Origin: Qipengyuania seohaensis
Lineage (GTDB): Bacteria > Pseudomonadota > Alphaproteobacteria > Sphingomonadales > Sphingomonadaceae
Length of the DNA: 64,000 nt
Assembly (NCBI RefSeq): GCF_002795865.1
Contig: NZ_CP024920.1
Location: 1,585,001 to 1,649,000, forward strand
Direction of reading: 5' to 3'
The position numbers and the translations under genes were made by a program. Positions 1 to 7,687 of this stretch are shown here, in pieces. Numbering within the stretch: the stretch's first letter is position 1; every line of letters starts with the position of its first letter. Under the pieces are notes generated by a model that ran no database searches, had not been told where the DNA came from, and saw nothing but the letters and a program-made list of their open reading frames with translations.

Positions 1-221
1 AATATCGACAGCATCGCCAGATAGGCGAGGTTGCCGGCATGAATGAAACCGTCGTTGAACGTGCCGACAGCAGTTCGCTTCAATACCTGGAAGAACTGGG
101 TGCCGGGACCGACCCGCTTGGCCACGCGGCCACGCAAGGTGACCGCCTCCTGCCGCCGCGCTTCCGGAGAGAGCGACCGGACCTCGCGCTCTTCAGGCTG
201 CGGAAGCGGATGATGTACCAA
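1..221 (-). CDS. YihY/BrkB family membrane protein, 5' part only
   Basis: Only about the first 73 codons are in the window; the gene runs off the left edge. The visible part is a charged cytoplasmic N-terminus (many Arg/Glu) followed by FNDGFIHAGNLAYLAMLS, the entry into the first membrane helix of the YihY/virulence factor BrkB family (formerly 'ribonuclease BN'). Members are inner-membrane proteins of unknown biochemical role. The start is taken as TTG at 221, the first plausible start after the stop codon of the upstream J-domain gene, 5 bases away, so the two look co-transcribed. No ATG or GTG start was seen in this frame downstream of the J-domain stop, so the start is uncertain; the family call is fairly firm. 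Confidence 0.7.
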   Translation of the reverse strand, partial: MVHHPLPQPEEREVRSLSPEARRQEAVTLRGRVAKRVGPGTQFFQVLKRTAVGTFNDGFIHAGNLAYLAMLSI

Positions 222-226
222 AGGCC

Positions 227-1174
227 TTATACCCCGAGTTTGCTCCGTGGGTCGCTTTCGTCCTTCCACCCATCGAGCCGCTTGGCAAGTTCGCCGAGAT
301 CGGCGGGGAGCTGGATTTCAAGCGTCACGAGCTGGTCGCCGCGGTTACCGTCCTTCTTGGAAAAACCCTTGCCCTTGAGGCGCAGGACCGAGCCGCCGCT
401 GGTGCCGGCCTTGATGGTCATCATCACCGGGCCATCGACTGTGGGCACGCGGACCTTCGCGCCGTTCACCGCTTCGTCGAGCGTGATCGGCAGGTCGAAG
501 CGCACATCGTCCCCGTCGCGCTTGTAGAGTTTGTGCCGGTCGATGCGGATCGTAACGAGCCCGTCGCCTGCGCCGCCGGGACCCTGTTCGCCCTTGCCCT
601 TGAGGCGCATCTGCGTGCCGTCCTCAAGGCCCTTGGGCAGCTTGAGATCGATGGTCTTGCCGTCCGCCAACGTAATGCGCTGGTCCCTTAGCGACGCCGC
701 ATCGGTAAAGGGGACGCGCAGGGTATAGGCGATATCCGCGCCCTTGGGTGGCGGTGCGCGGCGCCCGCCGAACGGATCGCCGCGTCCGCGCGAGCTGGTC
801 CGCCCGCCACCGAACAAGCCTTCGAAAATGTCGCCCAGGTCGACGTTCTCCTGGCTGAAGCCCTGGAAATCCTCTGCCCTGAAGCCGCGCTGGCCGCCGG
901 GATGACCGCCGCCGCCGAACCCGCCGCCCATGCCGCCGAACGGATTGGTCGGATTGCCCTCGGCATCGATCTCGCCCCGGTCGAACCGGGCGCGCTTGTC
1001 CTTGTCCGACAACAGGTCGTAGGCGTTCGTCACTTCGCTGAAGCGTTCGGCCGCCTTGGGGTTGTCCTTGTTGCGATCGGGATGAAGCTCCTTGGCGAGC
1101 GTGCGGTATGCGCTCTTGATATCCTTTTCGGATGCAGAGCGCGGGACGCCAAGGGTGGAATAGGGATCGGCCAT
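227..1174 (-). CDS. DnaJ C-terminal domain protein, CbpA-like (no zinc finger)
   Basis: A 315-residue Hsp40 co-chaperone that would stimulate the DnaK ATPase. Residues 1-66 form a J-domain with the HPD tripeptide at 31-33; about 75-125 is Gly/Phe-rich; the rest resembles the DnaJ C-terminal substrate-binding and dimerisation domains (CTD I/II). The protein has no cysteine at all, so the four CxxCxGxG zinc repeats of true DnaJ are absent, which makes it CbpA/DjlA-class rather than DnaJ. It begins at an ATG facing pdxH across about 200 bases, and is followed after 5 bases by the YihY-type gene. A small dyad (CGTGTT/AACACG, about 1177-1198) lies just upstream of its start. Confidence 0.9.
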   Translation of the reverse strand: MADPYSTLGVPRSASEKDIKSAYRTLAKELHPDRNKDNPKAAERFSEVTNAYDLLSDKDKRARFDRGEIDAEGNPTNPFGGMGGGFGGGGHPGGQRGFRAEDFQGFSQENVDLGDIFEGLFGGGRTSSRGRGDPFGGRRAPPPKGADIAYTLRVPFTDAASLRDQRITLADGKTIDLKLPKGLEDGTQMRLKGKGEQGPGGAGDGLVTIRIDRHKLYKRDGDDVRFDLPITLDEAVNGAKVRVPTVDGPVMMTIKAGTSGGSVLRLKGKGFSKKDGNRGDQLVTLEIQLPADLGELAKRLDGWKDESDPRSKLGV

Positions 1175-1375
1175 AGCGTGTTAGCTAGGTGCAACACGTT
1201 GTCCGCGCAAGCGGAGAGGCTTTCCTACGGACGAAGCGGGATATAGGGAACGCGTCATGCACTGCCTCAACCAACCTGCCGCCCGCGAAGTTCCGCCATT
1301 CCGCGCGCAATCGTACGGGCAGGGTTTTTTGCGCCAGGACTGTGTTCCACCCGTTCCACTCTGTAGGACTGCCCG

Positions 1376-1999
1376 ATGAGCGATAGCGAAAGCGCGATTC
1401 CCGTCACCGATCCGTTCACCCTGTTCGAAGAATGGTTCGGAGAGGCGAAGGCGAGCGAGCCGAACGATCCCAATGCCATGGCGCTCGCCACGGCCAGCGA
1501 AAGCGGCTTGCCCTCGGTACGCATGGTGCTGCTGAAGGGGCGTGGCACGCATTGGGGCGAGGGCGGCGGCTTTGTGTTCTACACCAATGCCCAAAGCCGC
1601 AAGGGCGAGGAAATCCGCGCCAACATGCAGGCGTCACTCCTATTCCACTGGAAGAGCCTGCGCCGCCAAATCCGTATCGAAGGACCGTTGCAGGAAGTCA
1701 GCAGCGAACAGGCGGACGCCTACTTCCACTCGCGACCGCGTGTCTCGCAAATCGGCTCTGCTGCGTCCGACCAGTCACGCCCGCTGCCGGACCGGCAGGT
1801 CTATCTCGACCGTGTGGCGGCGCTTGAAGAACGCTATCCGGAAGGTGACATCCCGCGCCCGCCGCATTGGACCGGCTTCCTGCTGACGCCGACCGCGATC
1901 GAATTCTGGCAGGACCGCCAGTACCGCCTGCATGACCGCCGTCGCTTCACGCGAACAGCGGCGACCGATGGCTGGTCGAACACGTTGCTCTATCCATGA
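1376..1999 (+). CDS. pdxH: Pyridoxamine 5'-phosphate oxidase
   Basis: FMN-dependent oxidase that converts pyridoxine or pyridoxamine 5'-phosphate to pyridoxal 5'-phosphate, the last step of vitamin B6 synthesis and salvage. At 207 aa it has the normal family length. Family landmarks are ATASESGLPSVRMVLLKG (FMN/substrate binding), FYTNAQSRKGEEI, the FHWKSLRRQIRIEG strand, SRPRVSQIGSAASDQSRPL, and a C-terminal FWQDRQYRLHDRRRF block. The ATG at 1376 is preceded by AGGA about 8 bases upstream. Its stop overlaps the ATG of the following cation transporter (ATGA at 1996-1999), suggesting translational coupling. Cytoplasmic. Confidence 0.95.
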   Translation: MSDSESAIPVTDPFTLFEEWFGEAKASEPNDPNAMALATASESGLPSVRMVLLKGRGTHWGEGGGFVFYTNAQSRKGEEIRANMQASLLFHWKSLRRQIRIEGPLQEVSSEQADAYFHSRPRVSQIGSAASDQSRPLPDRQVYLDRVAALEERYPEGDIPRPPHWTGFLLTPTAIEFWQDRQYRLHDRRRFTRTAATDGWSNTLLYP

Positions 2000-2931
2000 G
2001 CACCGATCGCGCCCGCCTCGCACGCTCCGCCGCTCTGGCTTCGATCAGCGTTGCCGTCATCCTCGTTTCGCTCAAGACCTGGGCGACCTGGAAAACCGGT
2101 TCGACTGCCATGCTCGGCAGTCTTGCCGATTCCGCGCTCGATCTCATCGCCAGCCTCGCCACACTTACCGGCGTGTGGATCGCCTCGCAGCCGGCAGACG
2201 AAGACCATCGCTTTGGCCATGGCAAGGCAGAGGCGCTGGCTGCGATCTTCCAGGTCATGCTCATATCCCTGTCGGCTTTCGGCATCGCGACCCGCGCAAT
2301 CCTTCAGCTCGCCGAAGGTCAGCAGACACAGGCCGCGGCGGAGGGGATCGGCGTATCGGTTGTCGCCATCGTGCTCACCTTCGCGCTGTTAGGGTGGCAG
2401 CGCTACGTCATGAACCGGACGCGCAGTCTGGCGATCAAGACCGACCATTTGCATTACAAGTCGGATCTCTTGCTCAATCTCGCCGTAATCGCCGCCCTCG
2501 TCCTCGACCAGTTCGCGGGACTGAGAGGCGCTGACCCGGCGTTCGGCCTCGCAATCGCAGCATGGCTGGCCTGGGGCGCCTTCAACGCCGCGCGCGATGC
2601 GGTGGATGATCTGATGGATCGCGAATGGCCGGAAGATAAGCGCCTCGCTTTCGTCGAAGCGGCGGCCAAGCACCCAGAACTGTCGAACCTGCACGACCTG
2701 CGCACGCGTACCAGCGGGCACCGTGACTTCGTGCAGTTCCATGTGGACCTGCCCGGCACCATGACGGTCGAAGAGGCGCACGACATCATCGAGCGCGTCG
2801 AGGAGGACCTGTGCGGCCAGTTCCCCGACATGGAATTGCTGATCCACATCGATCCCGAAGGCCATGTCGACGAACCGGACAACCCGCTGGTCGAGGAAAA
2901 CGAATTCGATCGTCTGGGAGGCGACAAGTGA
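1996..2931 (+). CDS. Cation diffusion facilitator (FieF/ZitB-like) transporter
   Basis: A 311-residue inner-membrane efflux protein for divalent metals (Zn2+, Fe2+ or similar), driven by proton exchange in characterised members. Six membrane helices are predicted in the first 200 residues. The metal site is recognisable as D45-xxx-D49 in helix 2 (GSLADSALDL) and H153-xxx-D157 in helix 5, the DD/HD pairing typical of FieF/YiiP. The C-terminal 100 residues form the cytoplasmic ferredoxin-like domain, with HVDLPGTMTVEEAHDIIE and HIDPEGH near the end. It overlaps pdxH upstream (ATGA) and the PhzF gene downstream (GTGA). Metal specificity cannot be read from sequence alone. Confidence 0.92.
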   Translation: MSTDRARLARSAALASISVAVILVSLKTWATWKTGSTAMLGSLADSALDLIASLATLTGVWIASQPADEDHRFGHGKAEALAAIFQVMLISLSAFGIATRAILQLAEGQQTQAAAEGIGVSVVAIVLTFALLGWQRYVMNRTRSLAIKTDHLHYKSDLLLNLAVIAALVLDQFAGLRGADPAFGLAIAAWLAWGAFNAARDAVDDLMDREWPEDKRLAFVEAAAKHPELSNLHDLRTRTSGHRDFVQFHVDLPGTMTVEEAHDIIERVEEDLCGQFPDMELLIHIDPEGHVDEPDNPLVEENEFDRLGGDK

Positions 2932-3731
2932 CCGTACTCCAATACTGGCATGTCGACGCTTTCGCGGACGCGCCGTTCAAAGGTAATCAGGCCGCTGTAA
3001 TGCCTCTGGAAGTGTGGCTGGACGATGATGTCCTCCAGGCCATCGGAGAAGAGAACAACTTCGCCGAGACCGCGTTCGTAATTCCTGACGGCAGCGGGCA
3101 GGCGGATTACGAGTTACGCTGGTTCACGCCGACGGAGGAAGTGCGCCTGTGCGGCCACGCGACGCTGGCGAGCGGTCACGTCCTGCTTTCGGCTGGTGGC
3201 GCAGACCGCGTTACCTTCCGTACGCGCAAGGCCGGAATACTGGAGGTCAGGAAGGCGCAAGCGGGTTATGAACTAGGTCTTCCGCTGATCCCGACACAAC
3301 GTGGGTCGTGGGATGAAGCGGCGGCTCTACTCGGTGCAGAACCGCAGGAAGTCTGGCTCAATCCCGAAGGCTACGGCGTCTATCTTTACGAGAGCGAAGC
3401 GGCAGTGCGTGCGATCGAGCCGGATATGCGCGGGCTCAAGGCTCTCGGGAACGACCAGTTTATCTGCACGGCGCGCGGAAGCGATACCGATGTGGTCAGC
3501 CGGGTCTTCGTTCCTGGCGGCGGCGTCGACGAGGACAGCTTCACCGGCTCGGCCCATGCCGCCCTGACGTGGTTCTGGACCGAGAAGCTCGGCCGCGACC
3601 AGTTCACTGCCTTCCAGGCCTCGCAGCGCGGTGGTCATGCGACCTGTCGACGCGAAGGCGGCCAGGCCTGGCTGTCGGGCGACTGCGTTACCGTGGTGAA
3701 AGGCGAGTTCTACCTGCCTTCAGAGGGGTAG
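2928..3731 (+). CDS. PhzF family isomerase/epimerase-like protein
   Basis: A 267-residue protein of the PhzF phenazine-biosynthesis-like family (diaminopimelate-epimerase fold). Diagnostic blocks are WHVDAFADAPFKGNQAAV near the N-terminus, with the catalytic-type Glu at E47 (EENNFAETAF), the RLCGHATLASGHVL strand, and VFVPGGGVDEDSFTGSAH near the C-terminus. The start is GTG at 2928, because homology begins at once (VTVLQYWHVDAF); it overlaps the previous stop as GTGA. No phenazine genes are nearby, so a phenazine role is not implied; most family members have unknown substrates. Its last 22 bases overlap the end of the convergent serine hydrolase gene. Confidence 0.9.
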   Translation: MTVLQYWHVDAFADAPFKGNQAAVMPLEVWLDDDVLQAIGEENNFAETAFVIPDGSGQADYELRWFTPTEEVRLCGHATLASGHVLLSAGGADRVTFRTRKAGILEVRKAQAGYELGLPLIPTQRGSWDEAAALLGAEPQEVWLNPEGYGVYLYESEAAVRAIEPDMRGLKALGNDQFICTARGSDTDVVSRVFVPGGGVDEDSFTGSAHAALTWFWTEKLGRDQFTAFQASQRGGHATCRREGGQAWLSGDCVTVVKGEFYLPSEG

Positions 3732-4843
3732 AGTTCGATAATATCGGCCAGTTGCTGCAGCATGGCCTTGCGTTCGGCGGCATTGGAGTGGCCAAGACGC
3801 ACCACCGTCAACCCCTGCTCGGGCGAGACGAAAACATACTGCCCCATATGGCCGATCATTGCGAAGGCGCTTTGCGGTGCGCGGTTGGGGAAGAGCGGGT
3901 GTTCATCCTCGCCATTGGGCCGGTTGAGCCAGGTCTGCAGTCCGTAATGCGGTGACGCGGGGCTGGATTTCACCATCTCTTCCACCCAGCTGCGCGGCAC
4001 CAGTTGCTCGCCGCGATGCGAGCCCTTGCGGCGCAGCAGCTCGCCCAGCTTCGCCCAGTCGCGGGCGTCGGCATGCATCAGGCTTCCTCCGATGAGCGTC
4101 CCGGCTCGGTCGAACTCTAGGACCATGGAATCCATTCCGAGCGGATCGAACAGGCGGGCGTGGAGATAATCGCTCACTGCGCGTCGGCGCTCGTCGGGAT
4201 CGCTACTCTCCGTGAGTGCACGAGCGGCAATGTCGGCAAGGATGACAGTGGTATTCGAGGAATATTCGAACCTCTCGCCCGGCTCCGCTTCCGGCGGCTG
4301 GGCCGTCGCGAAACCGGCCATGTCGTCGCGCTCTTCGAGAAATAGCATGCGCACTTCGCTGCTCTCATAGGGCGGGTCGCCGGCCTCTGTATGCTCGAGG
4401 CCCGAGCGCATCTGGAGCAGGTGACGCAGCGTGATGTCGGCGCGCGGGTCGCCGCTCCTTTGCCAGCGTGGCACCGGTGCGGGCGCGTCGAGGCGCAGCA
4501 GCCCGTCACCGACCAATTGTCCGATCAGCATCGCGGTCACGGTCTTCGCCATGGACCAGCTGACGAAACGTGTATCCGCATCGTAGTCCTCGCCATAGCG
4601 TTCCGCCGCGATCTTCCCGTCGTGCATCACGATGAGCGCGCGGGTATCGCCAAGTCCTTCCATTTCGAACAAATCGTCGATTTCACGGGCCAGCGCCTTG
4701 CGCGGCGCACCTGCGTTGTCCGTCACGGCCTCAAGCGCTTCCTCGCTTAGCGGCGGCTCTTCTGCAGGTCCGGGGTCGCCGCAGGACGCGAGGCTTGTAG
4801 TGGCAAGGACAAGGGCGATAAGGGAGCGCGACCGCAGAATCAT
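3710..4843 (-). CDS. Serine hydrolase, class C beta-lactamase/NylB-like lipoprotein
   Basis: A 377-residue penicillin-binding-protein-fold hydrolase (esterase, amidase or peptidase class). The catalytic Ser-x-x-Lys is S97-M-A-K100 (VSWSMAKT) and the second motif is Y194-S-S-N (FEYSSN), closest to the 6-aminohexanoate-dimer hydrolase (NylB) group. The chosen start, ATG at 4843, gives a lipoprotein signal with lipobox LASC (C21), so the enzyme should be membrane-anchored on the periplasmic side. Longer in-frame starts would place 50 low-complexity residues before the signal. It diverges from a small membrane protein gene 34 bases away and its 3' end overlaps phzF. The substrate is unknown; a resistance beta-lactamase is unlikely. 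Confidence 0.88.
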   Translation of the reverse strand: MILRSRSLIALVLATTSLASCGDPGPAEEPPLSEEALEAVTDNAGAPRKALAREIDDLFEMEGLGDTRALIVMHDGKIAAERYGEDYDADTRFVSWSMAKTVTAMLIGQLVGDGLLRLDAPAPVPRWQRSGDPRADITLRHLLQMRSGLEHTEAGDPPYESSEVRMLFLEERDDMAGFATAQPPEAEPGERFEYSSNTTVILADIAARALTESSDPDERRRAVSDYLHARLFDPLGMDSMVLEFDRAGTLIGGSLMHADARDWAKLGELLRRKGSHRGEQLVPRSWVEEMVKSSPASPHYGLQTWLNRPNGEDEHPLFPNRAPQSAFAMIGHMGQYVFVSPEQGLTVVRLGHSNAAERKAMLQQLADIIELYPSEGR

Positions 4844-4877
4844 ACGCACGCACTCGCACGGGGAAACCACTCTCGCA

Positions 4878-5216
4878 ATGGCGAAAAATCGCTCACTTCT
4901 ATCCAGCCGCTGGCTATGGCTCCTGATCCTCGTTGCTCTGCTGGCTGGCGCGCTATGGCTCGCCTGGGGCGACAGCGTGAGGCGTACGGCCGAAGCTGGC
5001 ACTGCCTATGGCGCACGCGTGGCGTGTTCATGCCGGTTCGTTGCGGGACGCAGCCTCTCGGACTGCGCGAAGGACAAGCTGGAAGGCATGGAATTCGTGA
5101 TGCTGAGCGAAAATACGGACTCGATGACCGTGACCGCCAGCGTCCCCTTGATCGCTTCCGATACGGCGACGTACCGTGAAGGCTACGGCTGCATCCTCAA
5201 GGAATGGGACCGCTGA
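4878..5216 (+). CDS. Small Cys-containing single-pass membrane protein, unknown
   Basis: 112 residues, not recognised by family. Residues 11-30 form one strong hydrophobic helix (signal anchor), and the remaining 80 residues would lie in the periplasm. That part has four cysteines: C50 and C52 (ACSCRF), C63 (SDC) and C105 (YGC), enough for two disulphides. The ATG at 4878 sits 34 bases from the divergent start of the lipoprotein serine hydrolase, so the two may share a promoter region and possibly a task; this is inference. Its stop (TGA, 5214-5216) is immediately followed by the stop of the convergent mnmA gene. Confidence 0.7.
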   Translation: MAKNRSLLSSRWLWLLILVALLAGALWLAWGDSVRRTAEAGTAYGARVACSCRFVAGRSLSDCAKDKLEGMEFVMLSENTDSMTVTASVPLIASDTATYREGYGCILKEWDR

Positions 5217-6383
5217 TCAGGCCGTCAGACGCTCGGTTTCGTCGATCCAGCCGCCGCCGATGACCCGCTCGCCGGCATAAATGACGGCTGCCTGACCAGG
5301 CGCAACACCAAACTCGGGTTGCGCGAAGCGGATCCTCGTTGTCGCCCCTTCTCCGAAAGGTCCTTCGATCGTCACCGGAACCGGCTTGGCCATGCTGCGC
5401 ACCTTCGCCGTCAGACCTGCATCCGGCACCGGGCCGATGCGATTGGTCTCGATGACGGTCGCGCTCGACACGGCCAGCATTCGCTTCGGCCCGACGAGGA
5501 CGCGAGCCGCTCCGGCATCGATACCCACTACGTAGAGCGGCTCCGGCTGGCCGCCGATATCGAGGCCGCGCCGCTGGCCGACGGTGTAATGAATGACGCC
5601 CTGATGCTTGCCGAGCACTTCGCCTGTTGCAGCGTGCACGATCTCTCCGGCAGCCGCGCCTTCTGGCCGCATCTTCTTGACGATCTTGGCATAGTCGCCA
5701 TCCGGCACGAAGCAGATGTCCTGGCTGTCGGGCTTGGCGGCATTGCGCAGGCCCGCCGCTTCGGCCAGTTCGCGCACTTCCGCCTTCGGCAAGCCGCCGA
5801 GCGGGAAACGCAGGTAGTCCAGCTGGTCCTGTGTGGTCGCATACAGGAAGTACGACTGGTCACGGGCCGGATCCACCGCGCGGTGCAACTCGCTGCCTGC
5901 CGGCCCCATGACCCGCCGGACATAGTGCCCGGTGGCGAGGCAGTCAGCGCCAAGTTCGCGCGCCATGGCGAACAGGTCGGTGAACTTGGGCCCCATGTTG
6001 CAGCGGATACAGGGCACAGGCGTGCGCCCGGCCAGATATTCGTCCGCAAACGCCTCGACCACATCTTCGCGAAAGGCGCTTTCGTGGTCGTAGACATAAT
6101 GGGCAATGCCCAGCCGGTCGGCGACGGCACGTGCGTCGGCGATATCGTCGCCCGCGCAGCAGGCGCCCTTGCGGCCTGTGGCTGCGCCATAGTCATACAG
6201 CTGGAGCGTGATACCAATGACTTCGGCCCCGCTCTTTGCGGCGAGTGCGGCTACAACGGACGAGTCCACGCCACCCGACATCGCCACGACGATGCGGCAT
6301 TCGCTTGCCGGACGAGGCAGGTCGAAAAGGTCGGCCGCAGCGGCCGGTTCGAGGAGGCGGGATTCGGGCATGGCGCGCCCCAT
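5217..6383 (-). CDS. mnmA: tRNA-uridine 2-sulfurtransferase
   Basis: MnmA thiolates U34 of Lys, Glu and Gln tRNAs (s2U), using sulfur relayed from IscS and ATP. At 388 aa it is slightly longer than typical (about 360-380) because of an N-terminal extension before the PP-loop. The PP-loop motif SGGVDSS starts near residue 36. One catalytic cysteine is in the VPCIRCN segment and the second in the [13 protein letters not shown] segment, both intact. The C-terminal beta-barrel ends with [18 protein letters not shown] at 6383 or at 6371 could be the start. It faces the small membrane protein gene with zero bases between stops. Confidence 0.95.
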   Translation of the reverse strand: MGRAMPESRLLEPAAAADLFDLPRPASECRIVVAMSGGVDSSVVAALAAKSGAEVIGITLQLYDYGAATGRKGACCAGDDIADARAVADRLGIAHYVYDHESAFREDVVEAFADEYLAGRTPVPCIRCNMGPKFTDLFAMARELGADCLATGHYVRRVMGPAGSELHRAVDPARDQSYFLYATTQDQLDYLRFPLGGLPKAEVRELAEAAGLRNAAKPDSQDICFVPDGDYAKIVKKMRPEGAAAGEIVHAATGEVLGKHQGVIHYTVGQRRGLDIGGQPEPLYVVGIDAGAARVLVGPKRMLAVSSATVIETNRIGPVPDAGLTAKVRSMAKPVPVTIEGPFGEGATTRIRFAQPEFGVAPGQAAVIYAGERVIGGGWIDETERLTA

Positions 6384-6476
6384 ACACGCCCTTGCGCTGC
6401 ATCTCCACCATTTACGGATTTGCGCCTGAGTGGATGCTTCACAGTCTCTTTACCATAGCGCGCTATTCAGGATGGC

Positions 6477-6770
6477 ATGTTTGAGGGGCACATCAACAGG
6501 AAGTCTTTCGTCGACGGACGCGAAAGCGAGGTTTTGCAGCGGTTTCGCTGGACCGAGCTCGTCGCGCGCCTAGAGGCGACTCGCGAACTGCGGGCCGAAC
6601 TCGCCAAGGGTTCGGTCGGCGGGTTCGAAGCCTTCGGCGAAGTTCGGCGTGAAAATTGCGAAAATGGTAAAAGCGCCATTAACCACGCTGATTTAGTGCA
6701 TGGCAAAGTAGCTGGGCTAAACCCTGCTCGAGCCGCAAATGGTGCGGTGCATGGCGACAAAGAGAAATAG
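6477..6770 (+). CDS. Small unknown protein preceding sciP
   Basis: 97 residues, not recognised. The N-terminal half is plausible protein (FVDGRESEVLQRFRWTELVARLEATRELRAELAK), rich in charged, helix-forming residues; the C-terminal half is low in hydrophobics. There is no signal peptide or membrane segment. The reading frame is open from ATG 6477 and its TAG stop abuts the ATG of the sciP homologue with no spacer, an arrangement that fits translational coupling. It could instead be a chance open frame in the sciP leader; conservation of the helical half in relatives would decide. Confidence 0.5.
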   Translation: MFEGHINRKSFVDGRESEVLQRFRWTELVARLEATRELRAELAKGSVGGFEAFGEVRRENCENGKSAINHADLVHGKVAGLNPARAANGAVHGDKEK

Positions 6771-7070
6771 ATGATCGAGAACCAGGACATCCGCCCTGCA
6801 CAGGTAATCGGCCCGCTTGGCGAGCCGCTCACCTTGAAGGACCTTCCGTCGCCCAAGACGAAGCGCTGGGTCGTGCGCCGCAAGGCCGAGGTGGTGGCTG
6901 CCGTCAATGGCGGGCTGCTGACCATCGACGAAGTTCTCGAACGCTATGGGCTCACGCTGGAAGAGTTCGCTTCCTGGCAGCGGGCAGTCGATCGGTCCGG
7001 CATGCAGGGCCTGCGGGTCACGCGGATCCAGCACTACCGCGATCTATACGAGCGCCAGTTCAAGTACTGA
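6771..7070 (+). CDS. sciP: SciP-like CtrA inhibitor (DUF1153 protein)
   Basis: 99 residues of the DUF1153 family, whose studied member is Caulobacter SciP, a small helix-turn-helix protein that inhibits transcription activation by the cell-cycle regulator CtrA. Family hallmarks are VIGPLGEPLTLKDLP, TKRWVVRRKAEVVAAV, GGLLTIDEVLERYGLTLEEF and WQRAVDRSGMQGLRVTR. The ATG directly follows the stop of the small upstream gene. That SciP acts through CtrA is established for Caulobacter; the same role here is inferred. No ctrA gene is in the window. The 136 bases after it contain a GAATC, a CcrM-type methylation site. Confidence 0.88.
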   Translation: MIENQDIRPAQVIGPLGEPLTLKDLPSPKTKRWVVRRKAEVVAAVNGGLLTIDEVLERYGLTLEEFASWQRAVDRSGMQGLRVTRIQHYRDLYERQFKY

Positions 7071-7206
7071 GCGGTTCCGACTGCGGGAACCAATCCCGAA
7101 TCCATTCGCTTTCCGACTATCCCCGCTCCGCAATGCGGCGTGGGGTTCTTCCGTCATTTTGCCTCTTTCGAGGGGAGGGCGACGGCAAATAGCAGGAGGA
7201 AATACA

Positions 7207-7473
7207 ATGGGTTGGATTATCGCACTTATCGTCGGTGGTATTGCCGGCTGGCTCGCAAGCCTCGTCATGAACCGTGATGCCTCGATGGGCATTTTCTGGA
7301 ACATCGTAGTCGGCTGCGTGGGTTCGGTCCTCGGTAACCTGATCGCCGGCCCGCTGCTCGGCGTTTCGGGCAGCGTCCAGGAATTTTCGGTGACCGGTCT
7401 CATCATTGCAGTCGTCGGCGCAGTCGTACTGCTCGGCATTGCCAACCTCGTCCAGCGTGGCCGGGTCCGGTAA
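7207..7473 (+). CDS. GlsB/YeaQ/YmgE family small membrane protein
   Basis: 88 residues, often annotated 'transglycosylase-associated protein'. Three hydrophobic segments (WIIALIVGGIAGWLASLV, WNIVVGCVGSVLGNLIAG, TGLIIAVVGAVVLLGIANLV) with the Gly-rich spacing typical of the family; inner membrane. Function is poorly known; relatives respond to envelope or general stress. The start at 7207 is supported by an AGGAGGA ribosome site at about 7194-7200. A strong intrinsic terminator follows 27 bases after the stop, so it is probably monocistronic. Confidence 0.9.
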   Translation: MGWIIALIVGGIAGWLASLVMNRDASMGIFWNIVVGCVGSVLGNLIAGPLLGVSGSVQEFSVTGLIIAVVGAVVLLGIANLVQRGRVR

Positions 7474-7500
7474 AACCGACTACATTAAGAGCTTAAAACG

Positions 7501-7529
7501 GGGCGGCGGGGAAACCTGCCGCCCTTTTT
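7501..7529 (+). terminator. Rho-independent terminator after glsB-like gene
   Basis: GC-rich stem GGGCGGC...GCCGCCC (7501-7524) with extra G-C pairs at its top, followed by TTTTT at 7525-7529. It sits directly downstream of the glsB-like gene and upstream of the efflux operon promoter. Confidence 0.9.
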
Positions 7530-7617
7530 CGTGCCCGTTCGTCAGGCAGGGTCGCCTATTCATAGAGTGCGCCATTGCTCTCATCGAAGCACGCTCGTAG
7601 GGCGGAAACGCGCAGTC

Positions 7618-7660
7618 TTGCGCATTGTGATTTACTCGACTAATACAGTGGCCGAGTAAA
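7618..7660 (+). promoter_or_regulatory. Promoter with operator-like dyad for RND efflux operon
   Basis: A -35-like TTGCGC (7618-7623), 17-base spacer and -10-like TAATAC (7641-7646) precede the efflux adaptor gene. A perfect 8-base inverted repeat, TTTACTCG (7631-7638) and CGAGTAAA (7653-7660), brackets the -10 box. This is the geometry of a repressor operator, as for TetR-family control of RND pumps. No regulator gene is adjacent. Confidence 0.65.
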
Positions 7661-7687
7661 CAGGTTGTGACCGACCGGGGCGAACGA

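Noticed and set aside
6680..6710. CtrA-type TTAA-N7-TTAA site before sciP
   Set aside because: TTAA is present in the region but the second half-site is off in spacing and sequence (TTTAG), so I do not call it.
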